64,000 bases of DNA from Sedimentibacter sp. zth1 (lineage in GTDB: Bacteria > Bacillota > Clostridia > Tissierellales > Sedimentibacteraceae). A model generated the notes under the pieces. That model did no database searches. It was not told the DNA's origin and saw nothing but the letters and a program-made list of their open reading frames with translations. The position numbers and the translations under genes were made by a program. Shown one piece after another: positions 37,270 to 45,312 of this stretch (position 1 is its first letter; each line of letters opens with the position of its first letter). The stretch is taken from contig NZ_CP071445.1 of the NCBI RefSeq assembly GCF_017352195.1, positions 372,001-436,000 on the forward strand, read 5' to 3'.

Positions 37270-37793
37270 TAATGGAAGAGAACGTTAAGCTACCGAATAT
37301 GAGAATTGGTTATTCATTAGAGAACGAAAAGTTTATCTATATTTCTAAGATAATAGCTCTTACGTTATGCGACGTGGTCTCAATTACAGTATATATGCTT
37401 ATGCTAGGGTTTGTATTTCATGTTGATTTCGGTGAAAATGTTTTAGTGATATTTATCACATATCTGATACTTGGCTTTTTTTTCACATGTCTTGGAACAT
37501 TTCTATGTATACTGTTAAAAGACGAATCGACGTGTAATAACATTCTTGGTGTTATTCAGTTGGTGTTGTGTACATTGGGGGGAGTATTCTTTCCTGATAC
37601 CTATTTAGGTAAAATTGGTATCATGTTATCCAATCTTTCTATTGTTAAATGGATAAATTATGGATTAGGAAACTATGTATACGGTTTTAGTCTTAGTAGT
37701 CTAATGTGCGTATGTGGGATAGCATTGATTTGTTCTCTGATCTTGTTGCTTATAACAAGAAAGCTTTTTAAGATACAGTTATTTATAAAGTAA
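37266..37793 (+). pseudogene. ABC-2 type permease, N-terminal part missing
   Basis: 175 residues with about five membrane helices (SKIIALTLCDVVSITVYML, VLVIFITYLILGFFFTCLG, ILGVIQLVLCTLGGVFF, LMCVCGIALICSLILLL). It begins MIMEENVKLPNMRIGYSLEN, equivalent to the central part of ABC2_membrane_3-type permeases, so the first membrane helix and outer domain are lost at the parB junction. The ATG overlaps the parB stop with no separate ribosome site. Its partner is the next gene. Confidence 0.7.
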
Positions 37794-37828
37794 AGCGGTA
37801 GCAATTTTGTAGAAAGGGGAACTTTATT

Positions 37829-38787
37829 ATGAAAAATATAATCAAATGCTTTTGTATAAACGTTATTCGTAATTTTAGCAATAGCATGAGTATGATTATC
37901 TCTGTGTTGATCATTCCGATAGTAGTTTTAACATCTTTTTATATTAATAATCTTAGCGGAGATAATGTTAAAATTGCAGTTGTTGGAGAAGACTCTCAGT
38001 TTATTCAGTATCTTGAGGAAAATCATATTTCATATGATCTGAAAGAAGAAAACCAGATAAGAAAGATATTTATATGCGTTGTTATATTGGAACTGTCATA
38101 ATAAAAAGCGATACTAGCTCTGTTATTTCCTACAATGGAGCGAATACAGAGCAAATGCTTGAGATGATACTGAAAAGAGAATATGTAAATCAAGAAGCAG
38201 ATAAAAGTTTTCCTAAAGCGTTTTATTTGAATTTGTGTATCCTGCTTATACAGGCAGTGCTGAATATGAAATTGTTTGTCAGTGACAGACAAAATGACAT
38301 TATGAACCGTTTGCAGATTATGGGTTTGCAGAAAAGTCAGTATCTTATTTCATATTTGTTTTTTAATTGGGCAGCTTTATTTATACCATACAGTATTTCA
38401 AATATAATATGCAATATAATATTTTTTGGATCGACAATGATTGAAAATATAAAGATTTTATTTATCTGTTTTATTGTTACAGGACTGTTTGCCAGCATTG
38501 CGCAGCTTATTTGTTCAAGCGTGAAGGATAATGCATCTGTAATTATGGTAGGTAATATCATTGCTTGTTTTACCACTTTATTATCAGGAATGTTTGGAAG
38601 CTGGAACAATAGGATACTAAAAGCTGTTGGTAACTGTATGCCACAGAGCATAAGTTACAGGTGGGTTGACAAGATCTTTCATCAGGGCAGTATTATTAAT
38701 AGCAGTTTTCTATTGATTATAACATTATTTATTGTTATTTTGTGTTCAACGTTGCTTATTTATAATAAAACTAGTAAAATAGACTAA
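37829..38787 (+). pseudogene. ABC-2 type permease, one frameshift
   Basis: Two frames join into one permease. The first (37829-38101) starts MKNIIKCFCINVIRNFSN with a membrane helix and outer domain DNVKIAVVGEDSQFIQYLE. The second continues from about 38050 (DIYMRCYIGTVIIKSDTSSV) with five more helices to 38787. A single base change near 38060 (AGAAAGATATTT) separates them. AAAGGGG precedes the first ATG. It was probably paired with the upstream truncated permease as a heterodimer. Programmed slippage is possible but no typical slippery heptamer is present. Confidence 0.7.
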
Positions 38788-38798
38788 GGAGGAAAAAC

Positions 38799-40433
38799 AT
38801 GGCAAAGATTTGCGAAATATTTAAGAACAATATAATTCGTAAAGATAGCAAAAGACTTTATTTATACTTTGAGGGCTATAAGGTAGTAGAAACCGTAACT
38901 TACAAAGAGTTTGGAGCAAGGGTGCAGAATTTTGCAGGATATCTTCAGAGTATTAAAAGTAAGGGTGCGTGCGCATTGATTTTATTGCCTTCATCAATTA
39001 ATTATATTACCGCTCACGTTGCCTGTTTGTTTACACAGACGATTTCTATTCCACTGTATGAAGTTACAGAGCACAACCAGATAGATGATATTAAAAAGAT
39101 TATCAATAACAGTGAGGCAGAGTATATTATCACAGAAAGCAGATATGTTGATGATTTGAAAAACTGGCTGGGAGATATGGCAGAAAATCTTGTATTTTGT
39201 ATGATAGATGATTTCACGGCAGGATCATATACCGAAGAGAAGATTGATGATGATAGCATTGCTTATCTTCAGTATACATCAGGTTCTACCAAAAGCGCCA
39301 AGGGAGTAAAAATTTCTTATAAAAACATATATGCTAACTGTCAAATAATGAGTAATCATTTTAAATTTACTGAAGATGAAGTTTTTGCTACATGGCTTCC
39401 TTTTCATTTTGATTTGGGATTATTAGGCTTTGCAATTAATACAATTTTTAGTGGATCAAGTGGTTGTTTTACATCTGCAAACAGCTTTATTAAACGACCT
39501 GATTCATGGCTTAATGCGATAAGTGTATACCGTGGAACTATTATTATTGCCCCTAATTTTGCATATGAAATGTGTTCAAAGTTGCCAGAAGAGATTCTTG
39601 AGAAAACAGATTTTTCATCTGTAAAATCGACCGTCAACGGTTCTGAGCTCGTAAGAAACCGAACTTTGAATTCACTGGCAGATAAGTTGAAAAAGTACGG
39701 ATTAAAGCCTGAAACATTTAATCCGTCTTATGGTTTGGCAGAAAATACTTTGGTCGTATCATCACACATTCTTGAGACAGGTTATCAGTATGTCACATTG
39801 AATGACGTAAAGCTTAGAGAGAATGTGATTGAATATGTTGATGAGGGTCTGGTTATCGTTTCTTGTGGAGTTATCTGTGAAGGTGTGACAGCCAGGATAG
39901 TTGGCTTGGTCAATAATGAAGTTCTTGGTGAAGATGAGATTGGAGAAATTTGGATAGCTGGAGATAGTTTGTCACAAGGATACTGGAACGCAGATGAGGA
40001 AGAAGGCTTCAACAGTCGATTAGAAGGCGACAATACTGCATATTTTGCAACAGGTGATCTCGGTTTTATGCATGATAAACATCTTTATATCGTAGGAAGA
40101 AAAAAAGATATGGTAATTATTCGCGGCAAAAATTTTTACTCACAAGATATTGAAGAATTGATTTTGAATGCAACAAAGAATGTGGCCAATACAGCAGTAG
40201 CCTTTGCAATAAATGAAGAAGAAGAAAAGCTTATAGTAATGGTAGAGGTGGAAGATCGTTTTATGGAAAAGGGAGAAGAAATTAAGGATAAAATTAGAAC
40301 TATGATTTCACTAAACTGTAAGATCATTCCTTCGGACATTGTGCTAAAGCAGGTTGGAGCTCTTGCAAGAACTGATAGCGGAAAGGTTCAGAGACAGATT
40401 TGCAAAAAGATGTATTTGAATGATAAGAAATAA
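38799..40433 (+). CDS. fatty-acyl-AMP ligase-like adenylate-forming enzyme
   Basis: 544 residues. AMP-binding core: P-loop YLQYTSGSTKSAKGVKISY, then ATWLPFHFDLGLLGFAINT, FNPSYGLAENTLV, GEIWIAGDSLSQGYWN, TGDLGFMHDKHLYIVGRKKDM and IIRGKNFYSQDIEE. The LPFHFDLG, YGLAENTL and NFYSQDIEE forms match FAAL enzymes, which activate fatty acids as adenylates for transfer to an acyl carrier protein rather than CoA. No carrier protein or synthase is in the window, so the pathway is incomplete here. GGAGG precedes the ATG. The neighbours are ABC exporters, suggesting export of an acylated product. Confidence 0.8.
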   Translation: MAKICEIFKNNIIRKDSKRLYLYFEGYKVVETVTYKEFGARVQNFAGYLQSIKSKGACALILLPSSINYITAHVACLFTQTISIPLYEVTEHNQIDDIKKIINNSEAEYIITESRYVDDLKNWLGDMAENLVFCMIDDFTAGSYTEEKIDDDSIAYLQYTSGSTKSAKGVKISYKNIYANCQIMSNHFKFTEDEVFATWLPFHFDLGLLGFAINTIFSGSSGCFTSANSFIKRPDSWLNAISVYRGTIIIAPNFAYEMCSKLPEEILEKTDFSSVKSTVNGSELVRNRTLNSLADKLKKYGLKPETFNPSYGLAENTLVVSSHILETGYQYVTLNDVKLRENVIEYVDEGLVIVSCGVICEGVTARIVGLVNNEVLGEDEIGEIWIAGDSLSQGYWNADEEEGFNSRLEGDNTAYFATGDLGFMHDKHLYIVGRKKDMVIIRGKNFYSQDIEELILNATKNVANTAVAFAINEEEEKLIVMVEVEDRFMEKGEEIKDKIRTMISLNCKIIPSDIVLKQVGALARTDSGKVQRQICKKMYLNDKK

Positions 40434-40535
40434 AGTATTAAGTCAAAAAGATAAAATATATGAGTGTTAAGTTGCTATATTTAAATAATATGCTAGATAA
40501 TTGAAAAAAATTTAGTTAGAAACGAGGATACAAGT

Positions 40536-41237
40536 ATGAAAGACAAAATTGAAGTGAAAAATATAAGTAAAGTATTCAGTAATCAGGAATATGTGTTAAA
40601 GGGTATAAGCTTGAATATCGTAAAAAAAACATTTAACGTTTTGCTTGGTCAGAGTGGATCTGGAAAATCAACTTTATTGAATATTATGTCTGGTTTGCTT
40701 AATCCAACATCTGGTGGAACATTTATTGATGGTAAGAATATTAACACTCTTAGTGAAAAGAAGCTGGCTGATATACGAAGAAACAGGATAAGTAATATTT
40801 ATCAGGATTATATGTTGCTTTCTGAACTGACTGTTCAGGAGAATATAGAGCTTGGTAAGGGAAAAGATAACCTTGAACTTAATGATGTTACAAAATCGCT
40901 CGGCATCACAAAGCTATTAAATAAGTATCCTTCTCAGCTATCTGGTGGGCAAAGACAGCGTGTTGCTATAGCGAGGGCAATTATTAAGAAGCCTGAAGTT
41001 TTGTTTTGTGATGAAGCGACAGGAGCACTTGACGAAGAAAACAGCCAGCAGGTAGTAAAGCTACTTCATGATATAAAAGAAGTGTATGGAATCACTATAG
41101 TGTTTGCGACCCATAATCTGAAAATTTCAATGACCGCTGATAGAGTTGTTACCATTAAAGATGGAATTATCGCTCAGGATATTATAAATAAAGCACCTTT
41201 ATCACCTTTTGAGATTAATTGGGGGATTCAGGTATGA
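40536..41237 (+). CDS. ABC transporter ATPase, MacB/LolD type
   Basis: 233 residues. Walker A LGQSGSGKSTLL, Q-loop NIYQDYMLL, signature LSGGQRQRVAIARA, Walker B VLFCDEATGALDEE, and switch His in VFATHNL. This is the type-VII (MacB/FtsE-like) group that partners an FtsX-like permease. That permease follows with a four-base ATGA overlap. GAGG sits upstream of the ATG. Together with the FAAL-like enzyme it forms the intact part of the island. Confidence 0.92.
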   Translation: MKDKIEVKNISKVFSNQEYVLKGISLNIVKKTFNVLLGQSGSGKSTLLNIMSGLLNPTSGGTFIDGKNINTLSEKKLADIRRNRISNIYQDYMLLSELTVQENIELGKGKDNLELNDVTKSLGITKLLNKYPSQLSGGQRQRVAIARAIIKKPEVLFCDEATGALDEENSQQVVKLLHDIKEVYGITIVFATHNLKISMTADRVVTIKDGIIAQDIINKAPLSPFEINWGIQV

Positions 41238-42943
41238 ATAAAATATTAAAGCAGTCTCTTGGGTATTTCAAAAAAAATAAAATCAATGTTGTGATATTAT
41301 GCATATTGACATTTTTAACTTCGTTCATGTATTTTTTTGTTGAATGTTCAATTGATAAAAACTTTTCTATATTGAATAATAAGAGTAGCTTGAGTGCCAA
41401 TGAGGAAGATTTTTTGGTTGGACTTAATTCCAATACAGTGCTGGCTTTTGTATTTCTTGTGTGTTTAATGGCAGTTACAGGGTTTATCTTTTATATATTT
41501 TATAAGAAGGATTTTGAGCTTTCTAGGAAAAATATTGGCTGTTACAGGGCGTTGGGATTTACAAATGGTCAGATCACTCGGATACATATGGAAATCACTT
41601 TTGCAATAGGCATTGTGTTTACTCTGTTGGGTCTTTTGGTAGGTTATTATTTTTCCTATATTTTGTTGGATAATTATGTGGTGTCATATCATATCGACAG
41701 TGCTGTAAGAGGTGTATCGTTCAGTAGCTTTTTTATTGGAGTCTTTGTAACGTCGGTTGTTATCAGCTTATCCGCTTTTATTGCATCAAAATCTTACTTG
41801 CGTGAAGAGACAGCTACACTTATTAACGGACAGAGTAAAGAGATGAAAAATAATATTGTAAACAGGGGTGCAGAAAAGGTATCTAAACTGATGGTAACCA
41901 AATATTCCTTTTCGAGCAGGCTGGCATTGAGAAAACCTTTTAATTTACTTCTTGTACTTGTTTCGGTATATGTGTTTTTAGTCCTTAGCGTGATAAGTGT
42001 TTCATTGAATCTTAGCAGTAACAGGGTTTATAAAATCTTGACAGATGGCAGGAGCTATGAATATGAAGTGAAATTTCAGGAAAACACAACGAGTTATAGT
42101 AATGAATCAGCCGAGTATTTTCTTAATGAAACGGTGAAAGTATTCTTTGATAATAATGAGATTGGTGAGCAGGAGCTGACTGCGATTGACAATGACGGTA
42201 GTCTGTTTCAACTGTTAAGTAATAATGAGCAGATTTGTGTAAGCGAAAACGAGATTGTCGTGAACCAGAGAATATCGCAAGTTTATCATGTGAATGTCGG
42301 TGATATAATTACACTGCAAAGTGATGGTGGGTTATATGAATTTGTGGTAAAAGCCGTGGCGGATAACGGCAGAATAAAAAGCGTATATGTTAATAGGTCG
42401 GCATGGAATAAGTTAAACGGTAATGAAGAAGGAACTTATAGCGGTGTATGGAGTAAGGAACTCGACAATCAGTGGTCTAAAGGCGAAGTTACATCTTATG
42501 AGGAGTATTTAAAAGCGCTTGACGATGATAATGTTTCAAATCGTGTTAGCGCAGTGATTAATCAGGTGTTAGGCTGTATTTTTGGTATTCTTTTGCTTTC
42601 CCTTGTTCTTTTGTTGAATTTTCAGGATAATACCCAAAATTTTATTTATCTCAGAAAAATGGGATATCTGCGAAAAGAGATAAAAGTAATGCTTGTAAAT
42701 ATTTATTTTCCTATTTTACTGATTGCTTTTGCTGTTAGCATAATTCCATCTATTTTTACAAGTAAAGCTATTTTGAGGCAGTTATCGTTTCAAACAGGCG
42801 ATTTTATGCCGTTTATCAGTAGTGTTATTGTGTTTGTTTATGCATTGGCTGTGCTTATAGTTTTATATTTTTTAGTATTGAAACTTTTTGATATAAAGCT
42901 GAAGGGTATGCTAAAGAGAATTGATAATGGAGACTATAAGTAA
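41234..42943 (+). CDS. FtsX-like ABC permease
   Basis: 569 residues from the ATG at 41234, which overlaps the ATPase stop (ATGA). About ten membrane helices: one near the N-terminus (VVILCILTFLTSFMYFFVE), the first FtsX block (residues 60-200), a central outer domain of about 180 residues (YEYEVKFQENTTSY... to SGVWSKELDNQ), and the last FtsX block. The duplicated FtsX layout is like BceB-type permeases. In Firmicutes these handle peptide antibiotics or export. It is likely an exporter or immunity partner for the island's product. A terminator follows. Confidence 0.85.
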   Translation: MNKILKQSLGYFKKNKINVVILCILTFLTSFMYFFVECSIDKNFSILNNKSSLSANEEDFLVGLNSNTVLAFVFLVCLMAVTGFIFYIFYKKDFELSRKNIGCYRALGFTNGQITRIHMEITFAIGIVFTLLGLLVGYYFSYILLDNYVVSYHIDSAVRGVSFSSFFIGVFVTSVVISLSAFIASKSYLREETATLINGQSKEMKNNIVNRGAEKVSKLMVTKYSFSSRLALRKPFNLLLVLVSVYVFLVLSVISVSLNLSSNRVYKILTDGRSYEYEVKFQENTTSYSNESAEYFLNETVKVFFDNNEIGEQELTAIDNDGSLFQLLSNNEQICVSENEIVVNQRISQVYHVNVGDIITLQSDGGLYEFVVKAVADNGRIKSVYVNRSAWNKLNGNEEGTYSGVWSKELDNQWSKGEVTSYEEYLKALDDDNVSNRVSAVINQVLGCIFGILLLSLVLLLNFQDNTQNFIYLRKMGYLRKEIKVMLVNIYFPILLIAFAVSIIPSIFTSKAILRQLSFQTGDFMPFISSVIVFVYALAVLIVLYFLVLKLFDIKLKGMLKRIDNGDYK

Positions 42944-43013
42944 TAATAAGTATGCTGTCGGATTGTGGATAGTTTTGCATTTGGCAAAAATATTAAAATG
43001 AGAAAGATAATTT

Positions 43014-43052
43014 ATCTCCAGCCACATTGACAGTGTTGGAGATATTTTTTCT
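43014..43052 (+). terminator. terminator at end of ABC island
   Basis: Stem ATCTCCAGCCAC / GTGTTGGAGAT with a short loop and six T after it. Confidence 0.75.
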
Positions 43053-43178
43053 TTCTGTATCCCAAAGAATTCTGTGGGAGAATAAAAATGTTTATCAGAA
43101 AGGAGATTTTAGAATATATGAAACCAAATTCTATGCAAAGAAATAATGTTGTAATGTCAACGCTTTTTTATACAAAAT

Positions 43179-43292
43179 TTATTCGGACATTTTAGATATT
43201 TTAAACTCTACAGGGGTCATGTAATTTAATGATCCATGTATTCTATGATTGTTATACCAATTAACGTAATCAAATAATTCCACAATTCTTTA
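43179..43292 (-). pseudogene. IS3-family transposase C-terminal relic
   Basis: The minus-strand frame reads VELFDYVNWYNNHRIHGSLN, then YMTPVEFKISKMSE-stop. This is the conserved end of IS3/IS150 OrfB (Y-N-x-x-R-x-H-x-x-L-x-x-x-T-P). Everything upstream of it is missing. ATGTCAACGC just past its stop may be the element's terminal repeat. It marks the right edge of the island. The stretch 43293-43455 holds no gene. Confidence 0.8.
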
Positions 43293-43455
43293 TTGAGGAA
43301 TATGGAATATAACAGGCATATGATGTAAGATTTGGTAGATACGAGATAACTTTAATAATCTTCATTTGGGCTTATTACAAGATGTTTTGTGCAATTTGTA
43401 TTATTCATATTATAGATAAGAATAGAATGATAGCAGAAAATGTAATTATAATACG

Positions 43456-43499
43456 AATGAATAAAATTCATTGACAAATATTCAATAAGCATCTATAAT
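43456..43499 (+). promoter_or_regulatory. promoter and operator of TetR-family gene
   Basis: TTGACA at 43471-43476, 17-bp spacer and TATAAT at 43494-43499. The dyad AATGAAT-AAA-ATTCATT (43456-43472) overlaps the -35. The same dyad recurs at 44141 in front of the SDR gene, which marks it as the TetR-family operator. Confidence 0.75.
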
Positions 43500-43533
43500 A
43501 GTGAATATAAAAAAACGAAAGGTGATTTGAATA

Positions 43534-44097
43534 ATGCGTGTTTCAAAAGAACCAGAAATAAGAAAAAGAGAAATGATTGATACGGCTATGAAAATATTTG
43601 CTTGGAAAGGATATGAGGGAACAACCATGGCAGATATTGCAAAAGCCATGAATGTGGTTCCAGGATTATGTTACAGATATTTCAAATCCAAACATAAATT
43701 ATACCTGGAAGCAGTTTCTGTTTATGCAAAGGAGTGCATTGTACCAATGATTGCAATAATGCAGAAAGAAGAAATTTCTGTAAATAAATATTTGGAACAG
43801 TTTTCAACTTGTTTTATTGCAAGAGATGGAAAAGAGAAATATCATGATTTTTTTCATGGACAAGGTAATGATATGTTTAATAAGCAATTAGCTATTACAA
43901 TGTGTGATGCTTTGACTCCATATGTGACAGAATTTATCATTTGTTTGAATAAAAAGGGGATGCTTCATGTTGAAAATCCAGGAGATACTGCAAGATTTGT
44001 TTTGTATGGTGAAATTCCTATTTTGAATGATGAGACATTAAATTCTGAAGAAAAAGCAGATAAGATTATGCGGTTAATTAGAAAAATAATGGTGTAG
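43534..44097 (+). CDS. TetR/AcrR-family regulator
   Basis: 187 residues. The N-terminal helix-turn-helix is MIDTAMKIFAWKGYEGTTMADIAKAMNVVPGLCYRYFKSKHKLY (residues about 14-57), typical of TetR. The C-terminal ligand domain is not assignable. AAAGGTG precedes the ATG. The promoter carries an AATGAAT-N3-ATTCATT dyad that recurs before the next gene, so it probably represses itself and the SDR gene. The ligand is unknown. Confidence 0.88.
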   Translation: MRVSKEPEIRKREMIDTAMKIFAWKGYEGTTMADIAKAMNVVPGLCYRYFKSKHKLYLEAVSVYAKECIVPMIAIMQKEEISVNKYLEQFSTCFIARDGKEKYHDFFHGQGNDMFNKQLAITMCDALTPYVTEFIICLNKKGMLHVENPGDTARFVLYGEIPILNDETLNSEEKADKIMRLIRKIMV

Positions 44098-44098
44098 T

Positions 44099-44129
44099 TT
44101 TAAACTCCGTCTGAATAACGGGGTTTAAA
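44099..44129 (+). terminator. terminator of TetR-family gene
   Basis: A 12-bp stem TTTAAACTCCGT / ACGGGGTTTAAA (one G.U pair) with loop CTGAATA. No long T-run follows. Confidence 0.55.
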
Positions 44130-44140
44130 AGTGCATAATG

Positions 44141-44157
44141 AATGAATGATATTCATT
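44141..44157 (+). promoter_or_regulatory. second TetR-family operator
   Basis: AATGAAT-GAT-ATTCATT, the same arms and spacing as the dyad at 43456. It lies 70-85 bases before the SDR start, where a promoter is expected. Confidence 0.7.
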
Positions 44158-44228
44158 GAAAAAGAATCAATAAAACATTATTTGCTTTTTCAAAAGAAGA
44201 CAACTAAAAGGAAAAGAGGAGATGTAGT

Positions 44229-45023
44229 ATGAAAAAAACAGCGCTAATTACAGGTGCAACTAGTGGACTAGGACTGGCATATGTAAATGAATATGCCAAA
44301 AGAGGATATGATTTAATTATTACAGGAAGGCGGAAAGAAAAAATTGAAGCTAATGCAAAGGATATAATAGAACGGTATGGAATCAGTGTTATGGTCGTAA
44401 TTGTTGATTTGTCAAATGAGAATGGATTAAATAAACTTCTTGAAATAATTAAGGATAAGGAGATAGATGTTCTAGTTAATAATGCAGGATTCGGCTTGAA
44501 ACCCTATTTTGCCGACCTATTGGTTGAAAATATTGAGGAAATGATTTATTTACAGACGAATACAGTTGTACTTTTGGTTCATACTGTAATACAAGGAATG
44601 ATTAAGAGAAATCACGGAACGATTATTAATATTTCTTCGGACGGTGCTTTTGCAGTAATTCCAAAGAATGTTTTGTATTCCTCAACTAAGATATTTATCA
44701 AAAATTTTACGGAAGGAATTTATATGGAATTAATGGAGACAGAAGTAAAAGTTCAAGTAGTCTGCCCAGGATTCATGGATTCTGATTTTCATGAGAGTAC
44801 AGGTATGAAAGTAAATAAAAGCCAAAAGGGATTTATGAAATTCAGTCAACCTGAAGATATTGTAAAAAAAGCCATGAAAGATTTGAAGAAGGGGAAAGTA
44901 GTATCTGTATTGGGAACGGATGCTAAGTTAATCAGATTCTTGTCTAATATTCTTCCAAGGAAAGTATACTATTTTTTTGCAGTCGGTTTTGTAAAAAAGA
45001 AGTTTGTCCCCAAAAATGTTTAA
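44229..45023 (+). CDS. short-chain dehydrogenase/reductase
   Basis: 264 residues, classical SDR. Cofactor motif LITGATSGLGLAYVNEYAKRG with Arg residues after beta-2 (ITGRRKEK), suggesting NADP. Then DVLVNNAGFGL, IINISSDGAF (catalytic Ser) and VLYSSTKIFIKNF (Tyr and Lys). The C-terminus carries a hydrophobic stretch with basic ends (KVYYFFAVGFVKKKF), which may touch the membrane. GAGGAG precedes the ATG. Probably repressed by the adjacent TetR-family protein. The substrate is unknown. Confidence 0.9.
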   Translation: MKKTALITGATSGLGLAYVNEYAKRGYDLIITGRRKEKIEANAKDIIERYGISVMVVIVDLSNENGLNKLLEIIKDKEIDVLVNNAGFGLKPYFADLLVENIEEMIYLQTNTVVLLVHTVIQGMIKRNHGTIINISSDGAFAVIPKNVLYSSTKIFIKNFTEGIYMELMETEVKVQVVCPGFMDSDFHESTGMKVNKSQKGFMKFSQPEDIVKKAMKDLKKGKVVSVLGTDAKLIRFLSNILPRKVYYFFAVGFVKKKFVPKNV

Positions 45024-45097
45024 ATTTATGAAGTAAATGATCAATATACTAAGAAAAGAGAAATGAAGCAATAACGAGTTCAAGATATTAATACGAA

Positions 45098-45140
45098 GAA
45101 ACAGGGTAGTATTAAAATGGTATGTTACCCTGTTTTCTTT
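45098..45140 (+). terminator. terminator of SDR gene
   Basis: Stem GAAACAGGGTA / TACCCTGTTTTC around a 17-base loop, then TTTC. Confidence 0.75.
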
Positions 45141-45171
45141 CGTAAATATTAAATTAAATGGAGGTAAAAAA

Positions 45172-45303
45172 TTGAATAATAGTTTTGATGATGAGCTACT
45201 GAAAATAGTAGCTTTTATTATTTTAAAAAAGAGGAATGAACTTGTTAGAGACGAACATAAACATTTTCAGCTGAGAAGACTACTATCCTTGGCCGATAGG
45301 TAA
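45172..45303 (+). CDS. small ORF with strong ribosome site (43 residues)
   Basis: TTG start with GGAGG eight bases upstream. It begins LNNSFDDELLKIVAFIILKK and ends with EHKHFQLRRLLSLADR. The last part is shared with the fragment at 35478 (EHKHFQ-x-RRLL). Inside the ORF the sequence AGCTACT-GAAAAT-AGTAGCT can form a hairpin followed by a T-rich tract, so it could be a leader peptide or the start of a truncated gene. The family was not recognised. Confidence 0.4.
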   Translation: MNNSFDDELLKIVAFIILKKRNELVRDEHKHFQLRRLLSLADR

Positions 45304-45312
45304 AATATTTTT

